Positions 46,285 to 55,845 are shown, counted from the stretch's first letter. The stretch: DNA of 64,000 nt from Aquimarina sp. TRL1 (GCF_013365535.1 NZ_CP053590.1:3214501-3278500), one strand, 5' to 3'. Program-made: numbers and translations. Notes: generated by a model from the sequence alone, not told the origin.

Positions 46285-47707
46285 GTAAGGATTCCGCTTC
46301 CCCGATAGGGGCAACAGCCTCGATATAAGCGTCTGGCCTTACAATAACAATCTGATTTTTATAGTAATCCTCTTTAGTCCAGTATTCGTGCTGTGTTTCA
46401 TTAGGGCGAACCTGCAATATGGTTACGAAATCAGGAACCGTTATAGCGGGTACATAATCACCAAAACACAACAAGGTGAATTTTGTATACTCCAGAAGGG
46501 AGTATAATCGCATACTTTTCTTCTCTTTGTGTATTGTAAGGTCATATACTCTTGTACCGGCACATCCGGATTCACTATAACGGATTCCCATCCCGGTAAT
46601 ATTTCCTGCCCTTTTTTCTACAATTTTTACATAATCCTTGGCATGTGTTCCGTCATCGGAATATTTAGTAGACCGGACAAGTTCCCCGGAACTTTCGATA
46701 ACACTTAGTGCGACAGGCTTTCTTTCATTTTCATAGGTACGCAGCAGGTTTTGGTTTGTTCCGTGGTTTTTTATCATGTTTAATTTCCAGATCAGATTAA
46801 AAGCATCTGCTAAACCGGTATTAAGCCCTTGTCCTCCATTTACGGAATGGATATGACAAGCGTCTCCGGCAAGAATAACACGATCTTGAAAAAGAAAATG
46901 TTCTGCAACTGATTCTTTTACCGAAAATTGAGAAAACCATACAAGTTTTTTAATCTTAACATAGTGTGGAGCCATAGCAAGATTGATTCTTTTCAGCGCA
47001 TCCTCCATATCGAAATCTTTGCGATCCATTCTAATATAAAACCGGTCAATTTCCCCTTCTCTGGGAATCCAGGCAACATCTGATGTTTCAGACTGGAAGA
47101 CGATTATCTCTGGTACTTTTGGGAAATCAGTTTCGAATACGGCATCAATTACAGCCCATATAATTTGGGGGCGTGTAATTTCAAAAGGAATCTTAAAGTG
47201 ATTTCTGACAAAAGAACGAGAACCATCTGCTCCGATGAGGTATGTTGATTTAATAATATCACCATTGGTAAGTGTACTGGTACATCCATGAGCTGTAAGT
47301 TGGATGTCTTCTATAGTTGTTTTTCTTATTACAGCGGCATCAATTGCAGTAAGCTTTTTATCTAAGAGCTGTTCTACAAACGCTTGCCCAAGCATTAGAA
47401 AATGTTTGTGAAAGCACCCCTGGAGTTCATTCCACCAGGAAGACTGTCGGGATATAAACTTTCCTTTTTCCCAAACGGAACTTGTATTACATGGAAGCCC
47501 CAAAGGATAGAGATCCTGGAATAAATTAGCTACTTCGAGTAGTTGTAATGTTCTGGCATTAAGGGCATCAGCTCTTCCTACTTCCAAAGGTCCTTCCGAT
47601 TTATCAATAATAATAGTTTTTAGCCCTGAAATTTCTGCCAGATAAGCACATAATAAACCTACTGGACCAGCGCCTATAATAAAGATATCTGTTTCTCTTG
47701 TCTTCAT
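46250..47707 (-). CDS. FAD-dependent aromatic monooxygenase of the isonitrile cluster
   Basis: 485 residues. Class A flavoprotein hydroxylase (PheA/TfdB type): FAD-binding IIGAGPVGLL (10-19), the GADGSR motif (about 167-172) and VILAGDACHIHSVNGGQGLNTGLADA (about 285-310). The C-terminal about 100 residues match the thioredoxin-like tail of this class without active cysteines. Such enzymes hydroxylate phenols with NAD(P)H and oxygen. Its ATG overlaps the stop of the PvcB-like gene by 4 bases, so it belongs to the same operon. In Pseudomonas pvc clusters the corresponding oxidising step uses a different, HpaB-like PvcC, so the product here may differ. Confidence 0.88.
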   Translation of the reverse strand: MKTRETDIFIIGAGPVGLLCAYLAEISGLKTIIIDKSEGPLEVGRADALNARTLQLLEVANLFQDLYPLGLPCNTSSVWEKGKFISRQSSWWNELQGCFHKHFLMLGQAFVEQLLDKKLTAIDAAVIRKTTIEDIQLTAHGCTSTLTNGDIIKSTYLIGADGSRSFVRNHFKIPFEITRPQIIWAVIDAVFETDFPKVPEIIVFQSETSDVAWIPREGEIDRFYIRMDRKDFDMEDALKRINLAMAPHYVKIKKLVWFSQFSVKESVAEHFLFQDRVILAGDACHIHSVNGGQGLNTGLADAFNLIWKLNMIKNHGTNQNLLRTYENERKPVALSVIESSGELVRSTKYSDDGTHAKDYVKIVEKRAGNITGMGIRYSESGCAGTRVYDLTIHKEKKSMRLYSLLEYTKFTLLCFGDYVPAITVPDFVTILQVRPNETQHEYWTKEDYYKNQIVIVRPDAYIEAVAPIGEAESLLKNLVETYVEN

Positions 47708-48540
47708 TTCGTATAGATTAAATGCGGATTATCTAATGGAGTTTTTCCTAATAACTGCACACGTCTGATATGTCTGGGAGCTCCTTTAAGGAAGGGTTCT
47801 CTACCGTGTAACAATGTGTGATTATCAGAAAATACAATATCTCCTGTCTGCCATTGATGCGTATAAAGGTTTTCTGGTGCGTAGAGTGTTTTATTGAGGT
47901 CCTGAATGAAATCGTCTATTTCTTGGCTGGGAATTCCCTCTATGGCAAAACCAGGATGATTGATAAACGACGCATCTGTTGTATTCGGAGGTTCGCAATA
48001 CCGGATTACAGAAAAATCCCTTTCAGGGTGTTTTGTCAGGATAGGGGCAATGGTTTTACTGTCATAAAATTCCATTTTTCGAGAGTAAATACAGGTAATT
48101 TTATTCCAGTATTCCAGGGTTTCTTTTTTAGTTTTTTCCAGAACTTGTTTTGTGTTGACAAATGTAGTTCCCCCACCATTATTGCTTCCAGGGGCACTTA
48201 CACAATGGAACACCTGAGTTTCGGGAACCTGTTCTCGATACATTCCATCCCAGTGAAGAGGAATATAGCTATTATCAAAAATATGATCTTTAGGGTTATC
48301 ATGTTCGATGAGTTCTAATACTTTGCCAAAAGGCCATACACTGATTTCTCCAAATGTTTCGCAGTAATTAGAAAAATCAGTTGCCGTATCAAAGCTATGA
48401 AAACCTCTCAAAGCGAGGAGGTGTTCATCAGATAATGCTTTTTTTAGCTCGTTAATATCGATATTTCTAATGTCCTCTTTCCCAGGGACTGGTTCTATTA
48501 AGAGACCGAACGGACGTAATTTTGTGATGTTAAAATTCAT
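47704..48540 (-). CDS. isnB: PvcB/IsnB-like Fe(II)/2-oxoglutarate oxygenase (TauD family)
   Basis: 278 residues. TauD-type jelly roll; iron ligands His96 and Asp98 in LHWDGMY and His245 (or 241) in DNHTLLHGREPF, with Arg259/260 in IRRVQLLGK for 2-oxoglutarate. The sequence GGGTTFVNTKQVL and PGSNNG region are typical of PvcB relatives. PvcB/IsnB act on the amino-acid isonitrile, desaturating or decarboxylating it to a vinyl isonitrile. It lies 24 bases after the isocyanide synthase, the standard pair. Symbol given by homologous arrangement. Confidence 0.87.
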   Translation of the reverse strand: MNFNITKLRPFGLLIEPVPGKEDIRNIDINELKKALSDEHLLALRGFHSFDTATDFSNYCETFGEISVWPFGKVLELIEHDNPKDHIFDNSYIPLHWDGMYREQVPETQVFHCVSAPGSNNGGGTTFVNTKQVLEKTKKETLEYWNKITCIYSRKMEFYDSKTIAPILTKHPERDFSVIRYCEPPNTTDASFINHPGFAIEGIPSQEIDDFIQDLNKTLYAPENLYTHQWQTGDIVFSDNHTLLHGREPFLKGAPRHIRRVQLLGKTPLDNPHLIYTK

Positions 48541-48564
48541 GATGCATTTTTTTATGTTGAGGTA

Positions 48565-49599
48565 TTATAGCTCATAAGTGAGCTGTTGGTTTTGGGAGAT
48601 TAGTTTGTAGTGACTAGGACGCCCTTTTTCATCCTTAATTAATTGGGCATTTAATTCTTTGACCTCCCGATGTTTCATTAAAATAAAATTATTCCCTGTG
48701 TTTACCGCTACTCCATGCCAGGGAGTCATCCATGTTTCTATTCCGAGAAGTTGAATTCCGATTTTTCTGGAACCACAGCTCTGAGGGTGGATGGATAGGC
48801 GAATTGCCTCCGGGAATTTTTCTGCGATTAAATCTGTCCAGGCATTACTTCTTATAATTGCTAAGTACGCTCTTGATTTACACTCTTTTTGAATTGCACT
48901 TTTTGATTTAGTCTGCCCAGGAAAAAGTGAGTCTTCTACAAGAAAACGTGTTAAACCGCAATACAGTCGATTTGCTTCCCTCTCTTCAGGAGTACTAGAT
49001 CCGGTTACATCCCCTCCTCTTTTTACTTTTTCTTTTAGGCGTTCCAGATCTTGACCATATTTTCCTATAAGCTCTGAGCGAGCTTGTTCGAAATTGCAAT
49101 CGTGGTATACATCATCAAGATTAAAAGTAGAAAGAGATGTAAGATTTGATTCTTTAATGATGCGATCGATTTCGATTTGATAACTTGTAATGTGCTTCTC
49201 AGCAATCCCTACAACATCACTAAAGACTCTACCATCAGAACAAATAATAACTTCAGCACCAGGAGTATATATACTTTGAATGCGTTTACAGAGGTTGTTT
49301 AGGAATGTTAGTGCTTGCTTTTCTGCCATATCAGGAAGATGACCTAAGACTTTTGCCGGGTTGGGGGATTTGCCAGGAAATGCAGGAAGAACGAATCTGA
49401 TCTTTTTTTCTTGCATGATGGCAGCAATAACTTTGTCAATATGAGGTTTATGGCAGTCTGAACACGTAGTAGAGTCACATTTTTTTTCGGTATCGATCAT
49501 TCGTCGAAATTGCATAACTTCTGTTAGTATATTCGTAGCAATATCAGCTATTTGTTGATCAGAACTAGGTTTCCCTAATTCATTGGTTAAGATTTTCAT
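48565..49599 (-). CDS. isnA: Isocyanide synthase, PvcA/IsnA family
   Basis: 344 residues. Diagnostic segment RFVLPAFPGKSPNPAKVLGHLPDMAE (about 68-93, with KSPN), YTPGAEVIICSDGRVFSDVVG (about 111-131) and the C-terminal SIHPQSCGSRKIGIQLL and TPWHGVAVN. An N-terminal Cys cluster C-x4-C-x2-C (about 41-49) is seen as in many family members. The enzyme converts the amino group of an amino acid (Tyr or Trp) to an isonitrile with ribulose 5-phosphate as carbon donor. First gene of the operon isnA / isnB / FAD monooxygenase. This is a strong family call; the amino-acid substrate is not determined. Confidence 0.93.
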   Translation of the reverse strand: MKILTNELGKPSSDQQIADIATNILTEVMQFRRMIDTEKKCDSTTCSDCHKPHIDKVIAAIMQEKKIRFVLPAFPGKSPNPAKVLGHLPDMAEKQALTFLNNLCKRIQSIYTPGAEVIICSDGRVFSDVVGIAEKHITSYQIEIDRIIKESNLTSLSTFNLDDVYHDCNFEQARSELIGKYGQDLERLKEKVKRGGDVTGSSTPEEREANRLYCGLTRFLVEDSLFPGQTKSKSAIQKECKSRAYLAIIRSNAWTDLIAEKFPEAIRLSIHPQSCGSRKIGIQLLGIETWMTPWHGVAVNTGNNFILMKHREVKELNAQLIKDEKGRPSHYKLISQNQQLTYEL

Positions 49600-50319
49600 A
49601 ATAATTCTTAGGTTTTAAGGTGAATTTTCTAAATATAGATGAGACCAAGCTAGGGAAACACTTGTATGAAAAACCTTTACTTACGAGGATTAACGCAAGT
49701 TTAAAACCTATTAACACAGACTTGCTAGGAAGGATACTAGGAATTTTTATTAAAGTAACCTATTACTTTATAGTACAGTGATTGCTGAAGAAAAAAACAG
49801 AAATAATACATAAGTATCTTATTAATAGGTGATTACATGTATGATTGTAAGATATCAGAAATGTAATTTGAAAAGTCTTAAAATGGGATAAATTGACATT
49901 TTATTATTAATAATAGAGGCTTGTTAAAATCTCCTAATTTTTATTCTGAGATTAAAAATTAACAAAATATATTAAATCAGTGTTAATGTGTTTTTGTTGT
50001 TTTTTTAGCCTTTGTGTAATGATGAGTTTTAAATATATTGCAATGTATTGTGTTGATATTGAGATTTTTGTTTTTGTGTTGTTTATGTTTGATATTTTAT
50101 TTTTAAAATTTTTAAAAACGCATATTATCATTTTATTAGTGTTAAATAATAAGGGTGTTTTATGAAATTTTTAGCCTCTAATAAGAAGGCAAAACAAGTT
50201 TGCACAAGAAAAACATTTTTTTCTTATAGAAATTCACAGAGGGAATTTTTGTATGTTTTTTTATCAGGGGTAAAATAATTCTGTTATACTTATGCAAAAT
50301 TTAGTTTGATCAACTACTT
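49600..50319. other. Long extremely AT-rich region between two minus-strand units
   Basis: 720 bases. The right part (49900-50280) is especially AT-rich. A 61-codon open frame at 49980-50165 is Phe/Leu/Ile/Val-rich by composition and is not considered real. No tRNA, sharp terminator or repeat was found. A -7-like TATATTTA on the minus strand (49630-49637) could serve isnA. Confidence 0.5.
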
Positions 50320-52452
50320 TTAATTACTTTTCATCCGCTCCCTAAGGTTCGTAATTTTAGAGAGTGTTCTTTTTAATAAATTGAGTAAAGCTTCCTGGTT
50401 TTCTTCTGATGCAGGGCTACTATTGGTTGTAATTGTATTATTAATAGTAAGGGTAGGTTGTACAGGGTTGTTAAACACATTTTTTAAAGCTTCGGATTTT
50501 TGTAATATTTTATGAGCATAGTAGAGTAATAATTGCTGGTTGTCAGACCATTCAGGTAGTGGGATGAGCTCTACACTTCTTATAAAAGACAAATCAGTTT
50601 CTGCTACAATTTCGATCCACTCGGAATACCCGAATCTGGATAATTTTACTTTGGTATTAGAAGCATCTGTCGGCGCTTCGAACAGCGATTTATAGGTTCC
50701 GCTGAAGTCAACAGCTTCTTGTAATAAAACTTCCGGGGAGGGGACAAAATCCGTAACGGTAACAGTGGTATCTGTAAGATCGAGCAATTCAATGTATTTA
50801 AAAGTTCCGGTACTATCAATATACCCAAATTCTATGGCAGCTCCATTAGCGACACTAATGGTTCCTGTGGTTTCTATACTGGTAAATTTAGTTCCGAATC
50901 TCAGGGCATTACTTCGTATAGTGATGGTTTGATTTCCTTCATCTACGGCAAAAGCAGCAGGTGCATTTTGGTCAATAACCAGGTTCCAGTCTGCTGATAA
51001 TACCAGGCGATCTCCATTAGTCGTAAAGAAGAAGTTTTCTATACCTAATGTTGTAATGTTATCAACCTTAAAACTTTTAGCACGATCATATAACTGATCC
51101 AGGGTATTGATTTCAGTATATCCATCTACAACAGTCTTGCTGATTTCTGAAATTGCAGTATCATCAAAAACTTTGGTAGATAAACTAGTTCCGTCAACTC
51201 CTTTTAATACGGCATCTGCTATGATTTGATATAAGTAATTATACGCCCATAAGTGGATGTCGAATACGTCGCTATCATCATTGTTTTTGCCACGATAATC
51301 CCAGGCATAGGTACCGCTATTTAACCCATTAGCTCCACCTGTGTTAGCAACATTTGCAGCCAGTAATATTTGTTGTTGAGGGATTGTGCCATTGATATCT
51401 GTTTGAGTGATGTATTCATTATCCTGAGTATTATCTACAGTATGTCCTTCCCGATTATATGTTTCTCTCCCTCCATTGTTTGTATCCCGGATATACATAG
51501 TTACTCCGGCAACAGGGGCATTTGCCAAATCAGTGACAGTCAGGTCTAATTCCTGGTATACGAGTGCAACTCCATATCCGGCCCCATTTCCATCATTTTT
51601 ATGATTTCCGGCAATGAGCTGAGAACCTGTTTTGGAATTAATAAGGATAGGGCGACACCCTTGCCAGAATTTTATGTCTTGTGTATTTCCTCGATCTCCT
51701 CCAGAGTATCCTCTAAAAGTTACATCGTAATTAGGAGTATTACCTGAAAAAGCAATGGCTCCTCCTGTAGTTTCCGGGCGGTAATTATTCATTTGTTGCG
51801 GACGTCTCAAAAAAGTAATATCCCCTCTTCCGTTTCCAATAAACGTAAGACCATTGACAAAGAAATTATCCGAGTTTTGTCGTACCTGTACCACATCAGA
51901 TGTCGCATCTCTACGTACTAATAATACACCGTTAGTGATCTGAACGGTAGAAGTCGGTTCGGCAAACCAGGGCAGTTGTCCAACATCAATTGTAGCCCCT
52001 CTCCAATTCCAGGTAGCCCCATTACGGATAGCAATAGCAGCATTGTTCGCATTACAGCATCCTGCATCTGTAGAAGAAATAAAGATCCCTAATCCCAGTC
52101 GTTGTCTGGTAACTCCATTGACAACCACATCTTCTCCCAGGTTATAAGTGGCTCCGTTTTGTATATCTATGATGGGATTTCCCGGGTTATTGAATAACAA
52201 TTGTTCCTGTTCGGGGTTATGTGTTAAAGTCCCTTGAATAACCAGTCGTAAATTCCCCAGGTTATAAGTAATAAATTGATTAGCTCCTGTACCATTAGAG
52301 ATAACTGTAACTCCTGCAATACCTGTCAACCCGGATAAGTTAGTATCTACTCCGGTTTGTGTAATTACATTTCCTGCCAGTGTAAAATTAGCATACATAG
52401 TTTGTAGCAGAAAACAGCAGTAACAAATGAGAATTGTAGTTTTTCTAATCAT
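50320..52452 (-). CDS. Large secreted protein, probable beta-helix, unknown function
   Basis: 710 residues. Signal peptide (about 1-21, ending MYANF). The first about 300 residues look like a right-handed beta-helix (short strands with NGAT, IAIRNGATWNWRGATIDVG, VQITNGVLLVRRD, repeated Asn). A carboxypeptidase-like Ig insert (about 305-370: LTVTDLANAPVAGVTMYIRD) comes next, then a mixed domain and a helical C-terminus (EENQEALLNLLKRTLSKITNLRERM). No T9SS sorting domain. Phage tail or exopolymer-related proteins can look alike. Second gene of a pair with the gene at 52458; 5 bases between them. Confidence 0.65.
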   Translation of the reverse strand: MIRKTTILICYCCFLLQTMYANFTLAGNVITQTGVDTNLSGLTGIAGVTVISNGTGANQFITYNLGNLRLVIQGTLTHNPEQEQLLFNNPGNPIIDIQNGATYNLGEDVVVNGVTRQRLGLGIFISSTDAGCCNANNAAIAIRNGATWNWRGATIDVGQLPWFAEPTSTVQITNGVLLVRRDATSDVVQVRQNSDNFFVNGLTFIGNGRGDITFLRRPQQMNNYRPETTGGAIAFSGNTPNYDVTFRGYSGGDRGNTQDIKFWQGCRPILINSKTGSQLIAGNHKNDGNGAGYGVALVYQELDLTVTDLANAPVAGVTMYIRDTNNGGRETYNREGHTVDNTQDNEYITQTDINGTIPQQQILLAANVANTGGANGLNSGTYAWDYRGKNNDDSDVFDIHLWAYNYLYQIIADAVLKGVDGTSLSTKVFDDTAISEISKTVVDGYTEINTLDQLYDRAKSFKVDNITTLGIENFFFTTNGDRLVLSADWNLVIDQNAPAAFAVDEGNQTITIRSNALRFGTKFTSIETTGTISVANGAAIEFGYIDSTGTFKYIELLDLTDTTVTVTDFVPSPEVLLQEAVDFSGTYKSLFEAPTDASNTKVKLSRFGYSEWIEIVAETDLSFIRSVELIPLPEWSDNQQLLLYYAHKILQKSEALKNVFNNPVQPTLTINNTITTNSSPASEENQEALLNLLKRTLSKITNLRERMKSN

Positions 52453-52457
52453 AGGCT

Positions 52458-52928
52458 TTAATTATATGTTAGCCCTTGTACCTGTGCAAGTGTACTGGGT
52501 TGCGCTCCCGTACCAGTGGCACTTTCTTCTACATTAACATCTGTCTTGTCATATCGGATTACAAGATAATTACTCCCATCTTCAACCATGGATACATAAC
52601 AGTAATCCTCATCTTCAAAAATCAATTCATCAGTCATATTTTTGAAACTGGTCGTAATAGTATATACATTATTGGTGTTACTGATTGACAGGAAAGGATC
52701 AGAAGTAGTAATGTCTTCAATAGGAGTTAGTGTACGCCAGACAGTAGCATTCCTGAAAAATATAGTCTGGGTGGTCGTATTGTATAGTAAGGAACCTTCA
52801 TTCGGTGCCGTAATTGCATTCATCTCCGTCAGTGAGGCTGTTGGAAGTCCTAATAAGGAGCCAGCATCTATCTGTGCAATACATAGATATGATTGCAGTA
52901 TAATAAGTAACAGGGGTATTTTTTTCAT
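52458..52928 (-). CDS. Small secreted protein with tail-fibre-like LYNT motif
   Basis: 156 residues from the ATG at 52928, where a signal peptide (MKKIPLLLIILQSYLCIAQ) begins; a start 23 codons earlier would hide it. The mature N-terminus has LPTASLTEMNAITAPNEGSLLYNTTTQTIFFRNATVWRTL, a motif found in many Bacteroidota secreted or fibre-like proteins (LxYNTxTxxxxxxxGxxW). The rest is beta-rich, ending in SATGTGAQPSTLAQVQGLTYN. It precedes the beta-helix protein gene, and both are probably co-exported. Confidence 0.65.
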   Translation of the reverse strand: MKKIPLLLIILQSYLCIAQIDAGSLLGLPTASLTEMNAITAPNEGSLLYNTTTQTIFFRNATVWRTLTPIEDITTSDPFLSISNTNNVYTITTSFKNMTDELIFEDEDYCYVSMVEDGSNYLVIRYDKTDVNVEESATGTGAQPSTLAQVQGLTYN

Positions 52929-53392
52929 CAATAGTAATATAGATTTAGGGGAGTCTAATATACAATATATTAGCCTTTTATCAAAGAATATAGGCATGTT
53001 ATCACTGGTGGAAACAATTATTAATGTATCTGAATACGAGTTTATTAGTGGTAGTGGAAGTACTATGATAAAAAAAGAGAAATGATACGTAATGTCAAAT
53101 AGAAAGGAAAGTTGATTAATTACCTTTTAGTAAGATAAGCTACTTTTTTTAAAAAGAGGAGTTGTTTTTAATACCAGTTGTTGTAATTCGGTATAAAAAT
53201 CTTTTTTTTCCTGTGTTTTAAAGGGGTTTGAGAAGAATTTTAGGGTGTAAGGTGTTAATTTTGTGCGATTTACTGTTTATGGTTAAAAAACAACGTTTAA
53301 TGTAAAAAATCGTGTGTTTGGTTAAATTATGTTAACAACTAAGGTCTAAACCTTATTAAATTAACAAAGATTTAACAAAATAACACAAACTT
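52929..53392. other. Divergent intergenic region
   Basis: 464 bases between the secreted pair and the metalloprotease gene. AT-rich, several T runs. An open frame of 148 codons runs through it and the adjoining gene on the plus strand; it is the complement of the real gene and is not taken as coding. No complete promoter pair assigned. Confidence 0.45.
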
Positions 53393-54229
53393 ATGAAGAG
53401 AATTAATTTTTTAACAAGCATTGCAGTGATCTCGATGCTGTTAGTTTTTACGTCATGTGAAAAAGAATCGTTTGAAAATGAGAATGTAGCACTTTCAGAA
53501 GAAGTTTCAAAAGAGCTATTAAACAAGCTGATAGAGCTGAACTTTAATCCTAATGGAGTAGAGAAAATGAAAATTACAGAGGAAGATGGTACTTCTAAAA
53601 TAGTGTATCTAATAGAAGGAGATATTATGATGACAGAAGAAGAAATCATGCGTATGAACATTTATGGAGGTGTTCAGGATAAGCAGTATCGCACTTGGAA
53701 TTTAATAAACAGATCCAGTATAACAGTTGTGGGAGACTCCAGATTATTGAGTCAAACAGCCAGAAGAGCATTGGGGTATGCTGTCGATAACTATAACAGA
53801 TTGAATCTGAGTTTTCGTATCAACCTTCGCTTTGATACACGAAGAGGAAATGGAGATATTTTTGTGACGATTAATGATAACCTGGGAAGTGGATCCAGAG
53901 GACAGGCAGGGTTTCCTAGTTTTGGACGACCTTATAACTTAGTATGGATTAATCAATTTGCAAATCACAGACAGAGTGATCAGCAATTAGAACATTTATT
54001 AGCCCACGAAATAGGTCATTGTGTAGGTTTGAGACATACAGACTGGAATACCAGAAAATCATGTGGAGAGAATAGTAACGAAGGAACATTCGGAGTAGGA
54101 GTTGTTCATATTCCAGGAACACCTTATGCAGGAAGAGATAATGCTTCTATTATGAATGCATGTTACCCGAATGGAACTGATGGAGAGTGGAGTTATTATG
54201 ATAGAGTAGCACTAAACTATTTATATTAA
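53393..54229 (+). CDS. M57-type (HEIGH) zinc metalloprotease lipoprotein
   Basis: 278 residues. Lipobox VFTSCEKES (Cys21). The zinc site is HEIGHCVGLRHTD (His205, Glu206, His209, His215) and a Met-turn at ASIMNACYPNG, placing it in the metzincin-like M57 / dual-action HEIGH family. A prodomain of about 70 residues lies before TWNLINRSSITVVGD. Expected to sit on the outer membrane or surface and cleave proteins. The full zinc site and Met-turn indicate activity. ATG start; terminator follows after about 200 bases. Confidence 0.88.
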   Translation: MKRINFLTSIAVISMLLVFTSCEKESFENENVALSEEVSKELLNKLIELNFNPNGVEKMKITEEDGTSKIVYLIEGDIMMTEEEIMRMNIYGGVQDKQYRTWNLINRSSITVVGDSRLLSQTARRALGYAVDNYNRLNLSFRINLRFDTRRGNGDIFVTINDNLGSGSRGQAGFPSFGRPYNLVWINQFANHRQSDQQLEHLLAHEIGHCVGLRHTDWNTRKSCGENSNEGTFGVGVVHIPGTPYAGRDNASIMNACYPNGTDGEWSYYDRVALNYLY

Positions 54230-54435
54230 TTAAAGAATAAGTAAACCTAACCATTTATTTATGCTAGTAAGATTGTAATACACCTATTTTAAATTTGTGG
54301 GGAAACTGATTTTCGAGAAGGAATTAAGTGATTATCAGATTGAGAATATCCCTCTTGGAGGATAATTAATTAATGATACGGTTTCCGGTAAAGTAAAATT
54401 TTATCAACTGACAGTATTACAATTTAATAACGGTA

Positions 54436-54482
54436 CAAACCAGTTTGGAGATTTTATATCTTCTGACTGGTTTGTTTTTTTA
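54436..54482 (+). terminator. Intrinsic terminator
   Basis: Stem CAAACCAGT (54436-54444) with ACTGGTTTG (54466-54474), inner pairs GGAGA/TCTTC, then TTTTTTT. It is about 200 bases after the metalloprotease stop, so a leader or untranslated tail of that length is implied. Confidence 0.8.
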
Positions 54483-54522
54483 TATGGATAAAATTAAATC
54501 TTCATTGTGTATTATAGTATTT

Positions 54523-54954
54523 TTATCCTATTTTGATACGCACCATGGTCGAAAGAATTAACAATAAGGATATAATTCCGACAATGGTGGTGAATATTCC
54601 TGTTTTCCTGGATTTAACCCAGCCTGCTAATGATATAATTGTTAATAAGGATACCAACCCGATTATTAGACTAAGAACCCCGGTGATTCTGGGAATTACA
54701 AAATCATCCATAGCGACTTGATTTATGTACCCTCCGGGAGTGGTGATCATTGAGATCTGTGTCATAGCAAATACCGAAACAAGAAAACTTCCCGAGGCAA
54801 TGGTTGCCAACCGTACAAGGAGATTTATCATTTTCCCTTTTTTATCAGAGACTAATAATCCCGCTACGATTGTCATAGAAAAACCACTGAGCAAGGAGCT
54901 GATTAATAGTGTCTGATTCGCTAATGTATTCCAGTATGCTAATGTTGTTTCCAT
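54523..54954 (-). CDS. Four-TM membrane protein, unknown
   Basis: 143 residues with four hydrophobic helices (about 13-35, 45-65, 85-107 and 115-138), separated by short basic loops (SDKKGK, VKSRKTG). No motif for transport or catalysis recognised. Monocistronic. Confidence 0.7.
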   Translation of the reverse strand: METTLAYWNTLANQTLLISSLLSGFSMTIVAGLLVSDKKGKMINLLVRLATIASGSFLVSVFAMTQISMITTPGGYINQVAMDDFVIPRITGVLSLIIGLVSLLTIISLAGWVKSRKTGIFTTIVGIISLLLILSTMVRIKIG

Positions 54955-55092
54955 AATAGTCCCTTGTATTTAGGGGGGTATATTGTACAATTGTTCCCGT
55001 ATGTAGAGTTGATATTGTAACCCAAATATAGAGAAGTATTCCACATTATTTTCAGCAGATAAAGAAGAAAATGATATATCGGTTATAATTTT

Positions 55093-55131
55093 AATAAAAA
55101 AACGAAAGCATCAACCTAATGTTGATGCTTT
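55093..55131 (-). terminator. Terminator of the nitroreductase gene
   Basis: Perfect 11-bp stem AAAGCATCAAC (55105-55115) with GTTGATGCTTT (55121-55131). On the minus strand it is followed by CGTTTTTTTATT, which gives a good T-run (complement of 55093-55104). Confidence 0.88.
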
Positions 55132-55155
55132 ACTGTGATCAAAAATACAGTATTG

Positions 55156-55830
55156 TTATTTCCAGGAGACAATATCACTTAGCTTTCTTCTTGATTTTGG
55201 ACGGGTAGGTGCTTCTTTTCTATAACCAAATGCAACCATATAGGATAGACCATATTGGGTAGTATCTATATTGAATTTTTCCCGTAGTAGAGCTTCAGCT
55301 TTTTCCTGATGAAACCCTTCGATAGGACAGCTGTCAATACCAGATAATGCCGCAGCAGTCATCATATTTCCCAGAGCGATATAACTCTGTTTTGATGCCC
55401 AGTCGAATAGTTTCTTATCTGTGTCCAGATCAAAATCACGTTCCTGAAATTCCTTGTAGAATGTAGAATACATTTTAATGACATCCTCTGGTAGCTGTTT
55501 TACTTCTTTCATCATATGGGTAATATAGTCAGCATCCCATTTTGTCAGAGGAGCTTTCATGCTTAACCCTAATACAAAATGACTGGCAGTATCTAGTTTT
55601 AGAGGTGCTCCCCAGGCAACAGGTTTCAGTAATTCTCGTAACTCAGGATCTTGAACGACAACAAAATGCCAGGGCTCAAAACCAAAAGAACTAGGGGATA
55701 AATTTGCTGTTTGAAGGATGAAATTGATATCAGTGTCTGACAATTTTCTGCTTGGGTCAAACTCTTTGGTTGCATGTCGGAATTGAAAAGCATTGATAAT
55801 GTCTTTTTGTGCAATATTTGGTGTATCCAT
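55156..55830 (-). CDS. NAD(P)H-dependent nitroreductase family oxidoreductase
   Basis: 224 residues, NfsB/DrgA-like. N-terminal FRHATKEFDPSRKLSDTDINFILQTANLSPSSFGFEPWHFVVVQ is the FMN-binding signature; SYIALGNMMTAAALSGIDSCPIEGF and the C-terminal GYRKE segment complete it. Reduces nitro compounds, quinones or flavins with FMN. It is divergent from an HxlR regulator gene, the common arrangement for redox-stress-induced reductases, so control by that regulator is likely. Confidence 0.92.
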   Translation of the reverse strand: MDTPNIAQKDIINAFQFRHATKEFDPSRKLSDTDINFILQTANLSPSSFGFEPWHFVVVQDPELRELLKPVAWGAPLKLDTASHFVLGLSMKAPLTKWDADYITHMMKEVKQLPEDVIKMYSTFYKEFQERDFDLDTDKKLFDWASKQSYIALGNMMTAAALSGIDSCPIEGFHQEKAEALLREKFNIDTTQYGLSYMVAFGYRKEAPTRPKSRRKLSDIVSWK

Positions 55831-55845
55831 AAGATTTAATTTTAT

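Noticed and set aside
47818..48318. 166-codon plus-strand frame over the PvcB-like gene
   Set aside because: The minus-strand gene shows the iron ligands and family pattern; the plus-strand product is unlike any protein family I know and has no start context.
49980..50165. 61-codon frame in the AT-rich region upstream of the secreted pair
   Set aside because: Composition (Phe, Leu, Ile, Val, Cys) is what AT-rich non-coding DNA gives; starts at a TTG without promoter-like sequence.
52476..53085. Two plus-strand frames over the secreted LYNT-motif gene
   Set aside because: Antisense to a gene with signal peptide and conserved motif; no promoter or start signal supports them.
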